A stretch of DNA of 64,000 nt from Yponomeuta sedellus. Its lineage: Eukaryota > Arthropoda > Insecta > Lepidoptera > Yponomeutidae. Positions 44,795 to 56,216 of this stretch are shown piece after piece. How positions within the stretch are numbered: position 1 is the stretch's first letter; every line of letters starts with the position of its first letter. The stretch lies in contig OW203726.1 in assembly GCA_934045075.1 (NCBI GenBank), positions 22,073,488 through 22,137,487 of the forward strand, read 5' to 3'. The notes under the pieces were generated by a model. It was given only the letters and a program-made list of their open reading frames with translations, was not told where the DNA came from and ran no database searches. The position numbers and the translations under genes are program-made.

Positions 44795-45327
44795 ATAGTT
44801 AGAATATTTTCGGGGCTTAATCGCGTAGTAATTTATTGCTATTTTACCTCGACGTTTCGACGACGTTACAGTCATCGTGGTCACGAGAAGACTGATGGCT
44901 GGCACCCGTTCGCATCTTCGGCTGATGAGGTTTCAGACTACCCTCAATCAGCTATCACAAAGCACTATTAGGGTTGCGAAACACTACACTGACAATGTCG
45001 GACGATAAGCCATGCGACTTTTTTCCAGTCGAACACATCTTGTTGCGACAGTTTGAAACCACATTACCGATTAACATTTTTGTGATTCTTAATTTCATTC
45101 GCTTCACGCACAATTCGCCTAAATAATGGCGATCATTGGAAAGCACCGATGGTTTGTGCAATTCTATCCAGTGGTTTGATCCTGATTCAAGAAGATGTTC
45201 CGCTATCGCTGACTTTTCCACCTGGGGCGGTGTTTAACAGCAGCGATATGTTCCTTGACTCTTTCAGCAATGGTCCGCTTAGTTTGTCCGATATAAGATC
45301 CGAGAGCCCCGAAAATATTCTAACTAT
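44795..45327 (-). mobile_element. Penelope-like element fragment, GIY-YIG end
   Basis: On the minus strand 45305 to 44960 carries the C-terminal GIY-YIG endonuclease region (YIGQTKRTIAERVKEH, then HLLESGSN...IELHKPSVLSNDRHY) and the characteristic 3' tail. The frame is shifted twice in the middle. Perfect 23-bp inverted repeats lie at both ends (44795-44817 and 45305-45327). GIY-YIG coupled to a reverse transcriptase defines Penelope-like elements. Confidence 0.85.
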
Positions 45328-46365
45328 GTGTACAAGTCGCGAAAGTTTAAAATATGTTTGTAGATACTAGTGGAATTTTTCGCGGTCCTTAGAACGTTTC
45401 GTTACATTTCAAGGCCACCAATCAGAACATAACTTATTTACACTTACGTTACGTCGTCGGTATATCCGAGATTTTTTTTTATCTGATAAACTTTTTAGGG
45501 TTTTTTGTCAGAAGAGTCCGACCAGGTATTACGGTGTTGTAAAATTTTCGATGCATGCTCAGATATCCTATTAGTGGGCGAGTAAATAACGTGCAAGGAA
45601 TGTTAGCTTAAATTCTTTATTTTGTCTTTATAAATATATTATATTTATTTACATTAGTTTACTGCATATGACAGTTATGTGAGGTTTTTGAGGCATGATG
45701 AGACATTGTTATTTACGCTTTGTTCTTATGTTATCTTTTGGCAGTCTTAAATAAATAAAATAAAACAGAAATATAATTAGATTATTTTTTTAAATATTAC
45801 ATGAAAAGACAATTAACTTACTATAATAAAAATCAAGTAGTTTATTAATAACTTTTTATATACTGTTACATTTTTTTAATATGTTACTAATTGTCCCCGC
45901 CAACGTTGTTTTGTCATATTAATGACCCTACGTCCTATTTTCGGACCTACCAAATATACACCAAACATTTTATAAAAATCGGTGACGTCAAATCGTTTGA
46001 GTTCTATAAAAAATACCATGACACGAGTTTTTGTATAATTATTACATTACCATATAATTATTAAGATTAATTTGTTAAACTTAATTAAATTAATACCTAA
46101 AGCGATGGGTTTCAATACAACCCAATAAATTATAATAGATCTATTATATTTTCTTTGAAATAACCTCAAAACCGAGAAAAATATCAGCGGTTCCGTACTG
46201 TAGGCAGCAGATGGCAACAATGGTTCATTCTAATGTTGTCATCTATTAAGATTTATTTTGCGATTTTAGCAGACCTGTAAATTCTGTTTGTAATTTACAG
46301 GTCAGGTCAAACTAGGAAGCGAACTTTTCTAGTTTGTCTCGGGTCTTGGATGTTATCTATGTATT
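45328..46365. other. No gene recognised
   Basis: AT-rich. A small hairpin (gacctgtaaatt...aatttacaggtc) lies at about 46273-46305. Confidence 0.5.
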
Positions 46366-46485
46366 TATTGTATTAAATTTATCGTCAAGTTAGCACCTAT
46401 AACACAAGTCATTTAGTTGTACTTAGTATAGGGCTAACGAGATCTGTGTAATATGTCCATAAATATTTATTTATTGATTTATTTA
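46366..46485 (-). repeat. Dispersed element 3' end, also at 50443 and 56100
   Basis: The block cacctataacacaagtcatt... to atatgtccataaatatttatt is repeated in reverse at about 50443-50562 and partly at 56100-56138. It is probably the 3' end of a retroelement. Confidence 0.65.
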
Positions 46486-46623
46486 TAATTTGAATAAGTA
46501 GAACCCGTATTTTCAGGAAGACGAAGGGATTTTATTGCATCCTGCATCATACATAATTTCTAGCTACGCCCTTCGAATGTGGATTCAAATGAATCCTCTA
46601 TTATTTTCTTTTTTAATTCCTTG

Positions 46624-47130
46624 CTTTAAAAACCTATTTAGAGGCTAAAAATTCCACCCAAGCCGGGATTCGAACCCGTGACCTCTGGCTATCCTCGCCA
46701 GCGCTCTTTCTAACTGAGCTAATGGGCGACTCACCGGCATCAGTGAAATTTCGAACCTCTACAATATTCTCTGCACTACTACAGGCAGCGACATCTGACT
46801 GAAGTAATTTACATCACTTGCAGCCCCGAGTACCTACTTTGCAGTTAGGTTTTACGTCGGAATGATATCGCTGTACCCACATGATTATATTATTTTTAAT
46901 GCACTAACCAGTGCTAAGGACAATTAAAAAAAATTTTTTTTTTTTAATTGTCCTTAGAAATCCTTAAAAAATTTCACTGACGCCGGTGAGTCGCCCATTA
47001 GCTCAGTTAGAAAGAGCACTGGCGAGGATAACCAGAGGTCACGGGTTCGAATCCCGGCTTGGGTGGAATTTTTAGCGTCTAAATAGGTTTTTAAAATGTT
47101 CCTTTGCACGGGTTAGTGCATTAAATAATT
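46624..47130. repeat. Inverted pair of T-repeats
   Basis: The left copy (46624-46932) has its tRNA-like segment on the minus strand; the right copy (46933-47130) is on the plus strand. They meet at an A8/T12 palindrome. Both share rare variants (gttagaaagagc, ggcgaggata, ggtcacggg, ggcttgggtgg), so one arose from the other by inverted duplication. About 230 bp is missing from the right arm. Confidence 0.85.
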
Positions 47131-47161
47131 CCTTGCTTGTTTTGGTTGTGCAGAGAAGAGG

Positions 47162-47365
47162 TTAACTGCACTTAACCTTAACACAGTCGTTTCCATTGAG
47201 GTGACTCTTGTCTTGTTTGACGTAGCTTTTCCTGTAGAAGTTTCCGAAGAGGCCAATGAACAGCACGAGGTTCAGAAGCATGAAGATAGCGACGCCTTTT
47301 GAAGGCGGGCACTCAGCGTACATTAATGTGCAGAGGTAGTGTAGGATTTGCGAGGCAAATTGTAC
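47162..47365 (-). CDS. ELOVL-2 coding exon 5 (terminal)
   Basis: 68 codons including TAA at 47164-47162; acceptor TTTGCCACAG. Encodes the last membrane spans and the KVKCS tail. Confidence 0.92.
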   Translation of the reverse strand, partial: VQFASQILHYLCTLMYAECPPSKGVAIFMLLNLVLFIGLFGNFYRKSYVKQDKSHLNGNDCVKVKCS

Positions 47366-50300
47366 CTGTGGCAAATAATAGCCAATTAGCCTACAAAATA
47401 GCAAGCAGAATGTAAATTTACCCATCTAAATATTAAAAAGTATATGGTTATTTTTGGGTCAGGATTGATATCGATATCAACTCTTGTATGTCCCCGCTGC
47501 TGGGGCACGGGTCTCTTCCTGCATCGCAGCAAGACCTTGAAAAAAAACAACTGTCTTATTTTGTTATTTTCAAGGTCAAGAATAAAGAGTTAAGATAATA
47601 AATCGATATAAGTACGCTATAAGTTCGCAGAAGCGCTCGTGGCCTAGTTGAACCGAGTGATTTGAATCAATCACTTGAGTTAAGCGACAACAGGCGCGGT
47701 CAGGTGCTGGATGGGTGACCGTCCCGTGACTACCGCTAGTGGCATTTTTTTGAGCGCTTCCGTGCTTCACAAGGCACGTTAATCTTAAGTGCCGGCTGTC
47801 ATGCAATGGCAGTCGTTAAGCCATGTCAGAAGCCTTATGGGCGGCTTGATAACTTCTGACAGTAAGGCCCGCCACTGTCTTACACTCCTCCACCAACCCG
47901 GACCTGGTCTCCGTGGTGGAGTATGGCCTAACTTTCCTGCGATGCTGGAAGAAGCCCAATCCCCAAGCAGTGGGGACATATGAGGGTTGATATCGATAGA
48001 TAAGTTTTTCAATGTGATGAAATTTTTACACATAATACGTAAATTATGTACTATGCCAAGCACAAACCACATTGTCATTTCTCCAGGATAATTGTCGTTT
48101 GGATTGTTCAACTTACCAATTGCATTGAGGTCAGATACTTTTTCCACGTCAAATATGGTGCCATATGAGGTCCCAAAGCAGCCAATCCGTAGTATCCGTA
48201 CATGAAGACGTGTATCAACGCATTTGTGCAACCCATAAAGATCACATTTTCCGATGGCACATATTTCAGAAACAACCAGGGGCCGACCACCATCAAGGAG
48301 TGATGATACACATGTAGAAAGGTGATTTGATTATCCTTCTTTCGTAAAACGAAAAAAATCGTGTCAAGGAGGTCCGATATTTTCACCAGAAAGTAATGCC
48401 AGATCACAGATAGTATCTGCAAAAATTAACAATCAGTTAGAGTCGGGACATGAAACAGCTGGGCACAGATCTTCTCCCTACTACTCCCTTCTTTCTGAAA
48501 AGAAAGAAAGAGAGAGTAGGGGCATAATCATCAAGCGTGGTGAGATATGAAGCTTAATCTTTTTAGTATTGACCTTAAAAATGACAATACAAATCTATCG
48601 TCGTTTTCAAAGTAGGTACCGAAGGTATGACGTAGCTTAAAAAATAGCTACTTTATAAAATAAAATTATCAATAATCGCTATTTTATTTGCTATGTTCTT
48701 TCATGACCAGAAGCAGCCTGGATACCTATAACGCATTCAATCCTAGTTTTGGAGTCAATATACAACTTGTAGCACTTAATTTGCGCTAAGATTTTCATAT
48801 TATTATTCTTATTCTTGTGTACTTATGTACTTTCATTAAATATTAATTTTTAAAAATTGTTATAAGCTGTATTTTTTTCCATGTTATGTATTGTATTTTT
48901 GCGTTTCTAAGTCTTTTCTGTTATTATACATTGTTTTACTTTGCAGTAATATATTTTTAACTCCCACAGAGTACCTGCGATACAGGATTTTCTAGTTAGG
49001 GGCTCACAGTAACTTATTCATGTCAAAACTGCTGGTAATTTAATATTTTTTTCATTTTCATTTAACAACAACAAGAAAGTGAAATGTTTTGTGTAATGTT
49101 TTTAAGCAACAGGCGCGGCAAAAAAATAACATCATAATTATTGTAGTGTAAGGAGTTGTACCTCGTCGCGATAGTTCGCATCGTTCAAGTAGCATTTCCT
49201 GTTCAGGAATTCCGTCCTCCACATGTAACTAAAGGTCTGAAAGAGATTTTTATATTTTAAGAAAGACATAGAGTAAAAATATGCGAAAATTATTAACTTC
49301 ATACGAAGTAGAGTTTTCGTAAGCATAATTATTAACTTAACTCCGGAATCAGCCACTTAATTTTTTTTTTAATTCAACACATTTCCGTTCCTGGATACTT
49401 GTCCAGATTACAACCTAGAATGTTACGATGACAATCATCCGGTGTATCTACTGTTCACCGCTATTCTAAACTTAGTTCAATTATCGCTAAAGTTTAAATA
49501 CTTTGTAATATTAAAAACCTATTTATAACATCCTTAGTCAGTAGACCAACCAAAGATGCGAGCTCCGTCTCCACTGGCTATGGTAAGGCCGCTTACAGAC
49601 TGGCATCACTTTGCTGTCGACTGAGTCGATTTCAGCTGCCAGCATTGGTCGGCGCTTGCTGCCAAGCCGTCGTCGTCATCTGACGACGTTGGTCGGCAGC
49701 AGGTGTCGACGCGTCGACACATGACGACTTGGCAGTAAGCGCCGACCCATGCTGGCAACTGAAGTTGAAATGATAATTATGTTTAAGCTCTTGAGCGAAC
49801 AAAGAGAAACCTGGTCGGGTTCATCCGCCAAAAATTCAAGTAAGTGATTCCGGTATGAAGTTAATGAAATATTTATTTTATTGAATTCTGTTAGTGCATT
49901 TCAAGTAAATACTCTTATTATTTTATCTTTGTTATAATTATATAACAAAGATGAAATGAAAAGAGCATTTACACAATGTATTAATTGTATTTAATATATC
50001 ATCGTCGTCGTCAGGCTACTACTGGACATAGCCCTCCCCTAAAGAGCGCTACTTTGTGCTATCATAGGGGGTAATGCCCATAATCCCCACGCTGGGCATG
50101 CGGGTTGGGGATCGCAGTTTGGTGGAATTGTACTGCAGGGGGTGCTGCTCCCCACCCCCCGGTTTGTGGGTATTATATGATGTAATACATTATTTAATGG
50201 ATAATATAATGTAATATATAACATTGTAAAGCTAAAAATTGCTAACCCCGGGTTTCTCGTTCACTAAAACGTGTTGATCTACTGTTATTAGTCGTCACTT

Positions 50301-53300
50301 CCTATTCGTATGCACTTTGGCCAACTGACAGGCTGTACATGAACACCTTGTCAGTATAAGAAACCGGAATTTAGTCACATTGTGCATCTTCCGCCATGAG
50401 CCTCAAATACGTCCATATGAAGCCACATTAATTTGGTCAAGTTACTTGTAAATAAATAAATATTCATGGACATATTACACAGATCTCGTTAGCCCTATAC
50501 TAAGTACAACTAAATGACTTGTGTTATAGGTGCTAACTCGACGATAAATTTAATACATTAAGGGCCTTTATTTAAAAGTGGTGATAAGAAAGATCGCACA
50601 AATTTCAGACCAGTCTCAGTTCTACCCGTTTTGAGTAAAATATTCGAGAAGAAAGTTCTAGGTCAGCTGCGTACACATTTCAATGACTATCAACTTCTCC
50701 ATGGTCAGCAATTCGGCTTTACGCAAGGGCGCTCTACAACGGACGCCGGCGTCATGTTAGTTAAACATATATTTAGTGCATGTGAAGAGCGCAAGGATGC
50801 TATAGGCGTATTCTGTGACTTGTCGAAAGTATTTGATTGCGTTGACCATAAAACACTTCTTTTAAAATTAAAGCACTATAGTATAAACGGGAATAGCCTA
50901 AAACTTATGACATCATATTTAGAAGGGAGAGTTCAAAGAGTTGATATAAATAGAACTAAATCTTCAAGGTCAGAGGTCAGGATAGGAGTGCCACAGGATC
51001 GATTTTGGGGCCGTTCCTCTTCCTCGTATATGTAAATGATTTGCCGTTCATGGTTCAAAATATGTCAGAGATGGTATTATTTGCAGATGACACGTCACTT
51101 ATTTTTAAAATTAAGGGACAAGAAAATGACCTTGACAATACAAATAATGCTCTCTCTCGGGTACTAAATTGGTTTACTTCTAATAACTTATTGTTAAATT
51201 CAAAAAAGACGAAATGTATAAAGTTAACTCTTCCAAATGTCAAAACGGTAGACAGCAATGTTTTACTGAGGAATGACAAATTAGACCTTGTGAATGAAAC
51301 TGTATTTCTAGGTATCACAATTGATGCAAAGCTTCAATGGGGTCCTCATATAGAAAAATTAGCAAATAGGCTTAGTTCAGCAGCATATGCAGTCAAAAGA
51401 ATTAGGGAACTAACTGACGTCGCAACTGCTAGGCTTGTTTATTTTAGTTACTTCCATAGTCTTATGTTCTATGGCATAGTACTGTGGAGACGGGCAGCAA
51501 ACATTGAGACCATCTTCGTCTTGCAGAAGAGAGCGATCAGATTCATTTATAGGCTGGGTAGTAGAGATTCGTTAAGAGATTTCTGCAAAGAAACTAACAT
51601 CCTGACAGTTGCCAGTCAGTATATATATGAAAACATTATGTACGTTAGGAAAAATATCAGTTACTGTAAAACTTTAGGTAGCCAACACAATGTAAATACT
51701 AGAAATAAACATAAACTTTTGTTCCCACTATTTAGGCTGGCAAAGGTTAATACATCCTTCATGGGGCATTGTATACGCTTCTTTAATAAAATCCCTGAAG
51801 ATATATTAAGCTTGCCTGAATCGCGGTTCAAAAAATATGTTAAGTACACTTTGTGCCAAAAGGGCTACTATAACATAAAGGATTATTTAGATGACAATGA
51901 GGTCTGGAATTAAAGCCAGTACAATGTATGAGTTCTATGTTTAGAATAATTATGTAAACTATGATAATTAAGGACTTTTGAAAAGACTAAGTTAGGAGTT
52001 TTTTTGTCCATTTTTTCTCCTAAATGATCTAGATTTTGAAATGGACACCTAGTTTGAATTGTAACGTTCATTAAGCCGCAGTTTCTGTGCTACTTTGAAT
52101 AAAACCATTTTATTTCATGTTTCACAATCTGCAAATAAAGTTCCGGATAAGCTATCCGCAACCAGGGCTGCCCTTTGTTCTAAATTTAAAAAAATATTCC
52201 TATATTGCGAGTGTTTGTTTGGCCTAGAGAATAGCACCAACCCGATTGATCCCGCGGGTGCTGTAAAACGCGACTAAGGGACACGAACCGGGGGGTGGGC
52301 AGCAGCGCCCCCTGCAGTACAAATCCACCGAACTGCGATCCCCAACCCGCATGCTCCGCGTGGGGATTATGGGAATCACCCCTTATGATAGCACAACGTG
52401 GCGCTCTTTAGGGGAGGGCTATGTCCAGCAGTGGACTAGTATAGCCTGACGATGAGTGTTTGTTTATGTCTTCAAATAAACAAACACACGCTGGCCGGGG
52501 ATCGAACCCGAGACCTTCCGTTTTACAGTCAGCGTGCTAAATCAGAAAGTGCAGAAATCTGAAAGGAAATAAACTTGTATTCTTACCCTGAAGACCAGAT
52601 GACACGATAAGAGAACTTGTAAAAAGTTATACACCAACATAATGCTTCTCAGCTCGAACGGTTTTCTATCCTTCATGTAATGTGGACCCACTTTCAGCAC
52701 GAAAATAATGTAAGTTAGAAATATAGACATTACTGGTAGTGGTGATCCCATCAAGGGCATCTTGTCCACTGCCTGCTCCACTGAAATAAAAATAAATTAT
52801 CCCAAATTATGCGTCTGTAACGGTTCTTGTTGGGTGATAGAACTCTTCAGTCAAAGGCGAATTGTAGTCAAACTAAATCGATGATTTATTTAGAAACTTA
52901 CAGCTAATATATACATAAATTTACAATTGCTTAAGTAACCTAGCTAGACAGTATTTTCCGTCAACCAATCAGGCAAGCGCTCTTGCGTTGTCCAACATGA
53001 GACTTGTACCGTCTCCGCTCGCTGTGTTGCCGTCTCGTCTCCCGTCTCCGCGCACGTAGCCGCGCGCGCCGCGTCTTCTCGCCAGTGTGCCAGCGGCCGT
53101 CTCCGCGGGATGACGTTCGATGCTTCTCCACACGTCTTAAATCCTATCAGAGGCGTACAACTAGGGTAAAGAGGGTTGATGTTCCGAGGGGGCGAGCATA
53201 CTTGCTGTACATTAGGGGAGTGACGGACAAAGTCGGTTCTTTGCTAAAGAAGTATGCAATCAAGAAAGTTTTCACTCCACTGCTCAAGATAGCAGCGCAG

Positions 53301-55099
53301 GTAGGAACAGTCAAGGACACCATACCCTATCAAACACCAGGTGTGTACAAAGTCGATTGCAGTTGCGGTAGTTCTTAGATCGGACAAACTAAGCGGACCA
53401 TTGCTGAAAGAGTCAAGGAACATAACGAAGTTGTCAAAAACCGCCAGGTGGAAAAGTCTGCGATAGCGGGACATCTTCTTGAATCAGGATCAAACCGCTG
53501 GATAGAATTGCACAAACCATCGGTGCTTTCCAACGATCGCCATTATTATAGCCGAATTGTGCGTGAAGCGGTTGAAATTATGAAACACAAAAATTTTAAT
53601 CGGGAATGTGGTTTCAAACTGTCGCAAACGTGGGATCCGGTCATCAAGATGTGTTCGAGTGGAAAAAAGTCGCATGGCTTATCGTCCGACATTGTCAGTG
53701 TAGTGTGTCGCAACCCTAATAGTGCTTTGTGATAGCTGATTGAGGGTAGTCTGAAACCTCATCGGCCCAAGATGTGAACGGGTGCCAGCCATCAGTCTTC
53801 TCGTGACCACGATGACTGTAACGTCGTCGAAACGTCGAGGTAAAATAGCAAATTACTACGCGATTAAGCCCCGAAAATATTCTAAGTGTATACATTAGCG
53901 TCGGGAGTTAGGAAAATTACGTTATTAATAACAAAGATAGGTGAAACGTAGGTAATTTCAATTATTTATTAGTTAATTTTAGTCGACATCAACCCTTGTA
54001 TGTCTCCACTGCTGGGGCACGGGTCTCTTCCTACATCGCAGGAAGGTTAGGTCATACTCTACCACGGGGGCCAAGTCCGTATTGATGGATGATTGTAAGA
54101 CCGTGGCGGGCCCTCACTGTCAGAAGTTATCAAGCCGCACCTAAGACCTCTGGCATGGCCTAACTACTGCCATTACTTGACAGCCGGGACCAACGGATTA
54201 ACGTGCCTTGCGAAGCACGGACGGTCACCCAACCTCAATTTGACCGCGCCTGTTGTTGCTTAACTCAAGTGATTGATTCCAATCACTCGCTTCGACTAGG
54301 CTACGAGCACTTCCTAGGGCATTGTTTTTAACCATGAAGTGGGCTTGCCAAGCACCTAAACCATCCTGACAGTCCTCAGTCGGCTTAGTCCACAGGAAAG
54401 GCAAGTCAATACGTGCGAAGCCAGCCAATGCGCAGGTTTCCTCACGATATGTTCCTTCAGATTAGCGAATGATACTGCTACCTACTAGGAATTCGCAGAC
54501 ATGCGTAACGTAAATATATATTTGGTACTTACATTCCGGCGTAGCGGAGCGGTAGGACACCGTCTTCTAAATCGGGAGGTCGCGGGTTCGAATCTCGGCA
54601 TGCACCAATAACGATGTGCATTGGTGCAGTTATAGTAGCAATACTACTCGCTAACAGTGAAGGAAAACATGGTGAGGAAACCCGAGTGTCAGAGATGTTC
54701 AAATACCTCAGCGGCGTCATCATCGACGACCTCTGTGGCGTAGCGGTAGCGCGTCTGCCTACCATGCGAGAGGTCCCGGGTTCGAATCCCGGCTGGGGAC
54801 ATAACAAAAACCCAGGTCTTGGATTTTTACATGTTTGTGATGTCGTTGTTTCTGGTTCCCTAGACACAGGGTATCCTAGTGTGGGGCCAGAAGCAATGTA
54901 TGTGCCAGTACGTAAATGGTATGTTATGTTAGAATTGCCGATCCGATGTGGGCACGCGTAAAAATTAAACTCATACTCTCTGAGAGAAGGCCTGTGACTT
55001 GAGGTGGGGCGTTTATAGGCTACATTAAAAAAAATACTTACCAACTCCACATCTTTCACATCCCGCGTCAAAGTCGCGTAACTCGACTGTTACTGACAT
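47162..55099 (-). CDS. Very-long-chain fatty acid elongase (ELOVL), gene 2
   Basis: Five coding exons: 55099-55042, 52780-52587, 49236-49162, 48416-48117 and 47365-47162; together 831 nt, 276 aa. Same enzyme family and role as ELOVL-1. Motifs: KISDLLDT (121-128), histidine box HVYHH (144-148), NALIHVFMYGYY, and a C-terminal KVKCS (KxKxx ER retrieval). The second exon has DRKPFELR as expected near the first membrane span. Intron phases 1, 0, 0, 0 match ELOVL-1 exactly, so the two arose by tandem duplication. The first exon (19 codons) is assigned from the ATG, donor GTAAGT and correct phase only; it is the least certain part. Introns 1 and 2 hold a Penelope-like fragment and a LINE. Coding exons show no damage. 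Confidence 0.92.
47472..47993 (-). repeat. A-repeat copies in ELOVL-2 intron 4
   Basis: A 60-bp piece on the plus strand (47472-47532) and a near-complete copy on the minus strand (47645-47993). Confidence 0.7.
48117..48416 (-). CDS. ELOVL-2 coding exon 4
   Basis: 100 codons, one more than in ELOVL-1, phase 0 at both ends; acceptor TTTTTGCAG, donor TTG|GTAAGT. Carries HVYHH. Confidence 0.95.
48417..49161. other. ELOVL-2 intron 3
   Basis: AT-rich intron with no defined element. Confidence 0.6.
49162..49236 (-). CDS. ELOVL-2 coding exon 3
   Basis: 25 codons, phase 0; acceptor CTTTCAG, donor GAG|GTACAA. Same length as ELOVL-1 exon 3. Confidence 0.9.
49600..49780. mobile_element. Foldback element in ELOVL-2 intron 2
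   Basis: The arm at about 49632-49678 (cagctgccagcattggtcgg, then cttgctgccaagccgtcgtc) is inverted at about 49725-49772, with further self-complementary gtcgacgcgtcgac in the centre. MITE-like; ends and target duplication not clear. Confidence 0.6.
49998..50170 (-). repeat. B-repeat fragment
   Basis: The gtcaggctact...ggacatagccctcccct tail end through the ccccacgctgggcatgcgg block, truncated at the far end. Confidence 0.7.
50443..50562 (+). repeat. Dispersed element end (inverted copy of 46366-46485)
   Basis: Directly abuts the LINE reverse transcriptase fragment that starts at 50565. Confidence 0.6.
50565..51913 (+). pseudogene. LINE reverse transcriptase, 5' truncated, one frameshift
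   Basis: Non-LTR reverse transcriptase. The frame from 50565 encodes FRPVSVLP, QFGFTQGRST and CDLSKVFDCVDH. At about 50998 one base appears to be missing in the GVPQ(GS)ILGP motif and the protein continues in another frame from 51005, with LVYVNDLP, the catalytic FADD and a full thumb and C-terminal region to the stop at 51911-51913. It lacks the N-terminal endonuclease. A single lesion suggests a rather young copy. Jockey/CR1-like by eye; the clade is not proven. Opposite in direction to its host gene ELOVL-2. Confidence 0.88.
51914..52125 (+). other. 3' UTR of the LINE
   Basis: Contains GAATAAAA at about 52098, a likely polyadenylation signal, before the next repeat. Confidence 0.55.
52215..52545 (+). 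repeat. B-repeat and a tRNA-like SINE piece
   Basis: B-repeat 52215-52455 ends in gtccagcagtggactagtatag. A minus-strand tRNA-like piece (ccggggatcgaacccgagacc) follows at about 52490-52545, 40 bases from the ELOVL-2 exon 2 donor. Confidence 0.65.
52587..52780 (-). CDS. ELOVL-2 coding exon 2
   Basis: 194 bases, phase 1 in and phase 0 out; acceptor TTATTTCAG, donor AGG|GTAAGA. Confidence 0.93.
53150..53890 (+). pseudogene. Penelope-like element, reverse transcriptase end and GIY-YIG nuclease
   Basis: The frame at about 53170-53732 covers the end of the reverse transcriptase, then GVYKVDC and the YIG motif of a GIY-YIG endonuclease. The YIG tyrosine codon is a stop (TAG, 53376-53378); the frame is otherwise open to 53732. 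The 3' tail follows (53733-53890), shared with 44795-44960 and 15335. 5' truncated. It lies in ELOVL-2 intron 1. Confidence 0.87.
53987..54312 (+). repeat. A-repeat copy in ELOVL-2 intron 1
   Basis: Near complete, with an internal deletion around the tagtggcattttt block. Confidence 0.7.
54427..54720 (+). repeat. SINE family D copy plus a fragment
   Basis: A body fragment (54427-54500, minus) is followed by a full copy with tRNA-like head (54535-54605) and body to the cctcagcggc block. Confidence 0.7.
54735..54905 (+). repeat. SINE family C copy
   Basis: tRNA-like head with GTGGCGTAGCGG and GGTTCGAATCCCGGC; the body ends gtatcctagtgtggggccagaag. Second copy of 452-640. Confidence 0.75.
55042..55099 (-). 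CDS. ELOVL-2 first coding exon (predicted)
   Basis: ATG at 55099-55097, 19 codons plus one base, donor GTTG|GTAAGT. Supported by phase and the analogous short first exon in ELOVL-1, not by protein similarity. Confidence 0.55.
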
Positions 55100-55351
55100 C
55101 CTTGTTAAATGCTTATCCGGCTACGTTATTCAAAGGACCAATTATAAACAACTAACAAAATAAGAACAATATTGTCGCATGAACCACTCCGGTGTGGATC
55201 CACATTGCTAAATAAAGTTAAAACACTGTTGCCGTACAGTTTTACGCGTTTTAGGTAGTACAACCTTCAAATTCTACCATTAATTAACCTTTAACCTTTG
55301 TGTGTTAGGGTTCCGAGACAAAAAAGTTTTAACGGTACTATTTAATATTAC

Positions 55352-55592
55352 GTAAGATTGCTTCGCAAGGCACGTAAAGCCGTTGGTGCCGGCTGTCATA
55401 TAATGGCAGTCGTTAAGCCATGTCAGAGGCCTTATGGGCGGCTTGATAACATCTGACAGTAAGGCCCGCCACTGTCTTACAATCCTCCACCAACCCGGAC
55501 TTGGCCCCCGTGGTGGAGTGTGGCCTAACCTTCCTGCGATGCAGGAAGAGACCCGTGCCCCAGCAGTGGGGACATACAAGGGTTGATAACGA
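55352..55592 (-). repeat. A-repeat copy
   Basis: Truncated at the left end. It lies about 250 bases upstream of the ELOVL-2 start codon. Confidence 0.7.
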
Positions 55593-55631
55593 ACGAAGAT
55601 TTTCTAAGGTTAACACGAGCACTAGACATAA

Positions 55632-55745
55632 TTAAAACTGTTTTATACGAATTTATGCTCGTTTATTACATTTTTTAAATTTTCCGACGTTACGGCACTT
55701 TTTCAGGCGCCGTGGTCTCGGATGACTGAAGTGACAGGCGTCTTT
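55632..55745 (-). mobile_element. Penelope-like tail remnant
   Basis: Keeps the gctcgtttattacat and ttccgacgttacggcac blocks and the gccgtggtctcggatgactgaag block of the family tail. Confidence 0.5.
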
Positions 55746-56216
55746 TAGAAAGCATTAACGGTAATTAGTTTACTACCCTCGGAAAAAAATTATGAAGTTA
55801 CGTTCCAAAATAGGCAAACCAATTATTTTATATTTTGATTATTAGTAAGTAATTCAAGTTAAAATTAAATTTATAAACCAATAATTTTACATGACTTTAA
55901 AAATATTGATTATTAATTGAAATTAAAATTTGACTCTACAGTCACACTTCTAGCAAGGGGGCCTCATGCACTTAAGCACTGGTTCCCATGCTACCGGTAT
56001 GTTCCAACGACGATCTCTATTAAAATTTGGATGCCGGCGGATATCAATTGCCTCGCGTACCGTTCTAGGGAAGAAACGGTCTAAAATGTAAAAATGTAAT
56101 AAATAAATAAATATTCATGGACATATTACACACATCTAGTATCTTTGTCACACATATGTATCTTTGATTTGTCGCGTTTCAGAGCCAAAAATAAAGTCAC
56201 ACAACTGTCCATTTTG
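55746..56216. other. No gene recognised
   Basis: AT-rich. 56100-56138 matches the end of the element at 50443. Confidence 0.5.

Noticed and set aside
54529..55071. 180-aa minus-strand ORF covering SINE copies and the ELOVL-2 first exon
   Set aside because: Runs through two SINEs and the exon donor in a frame different from the elongase; chance read-through.
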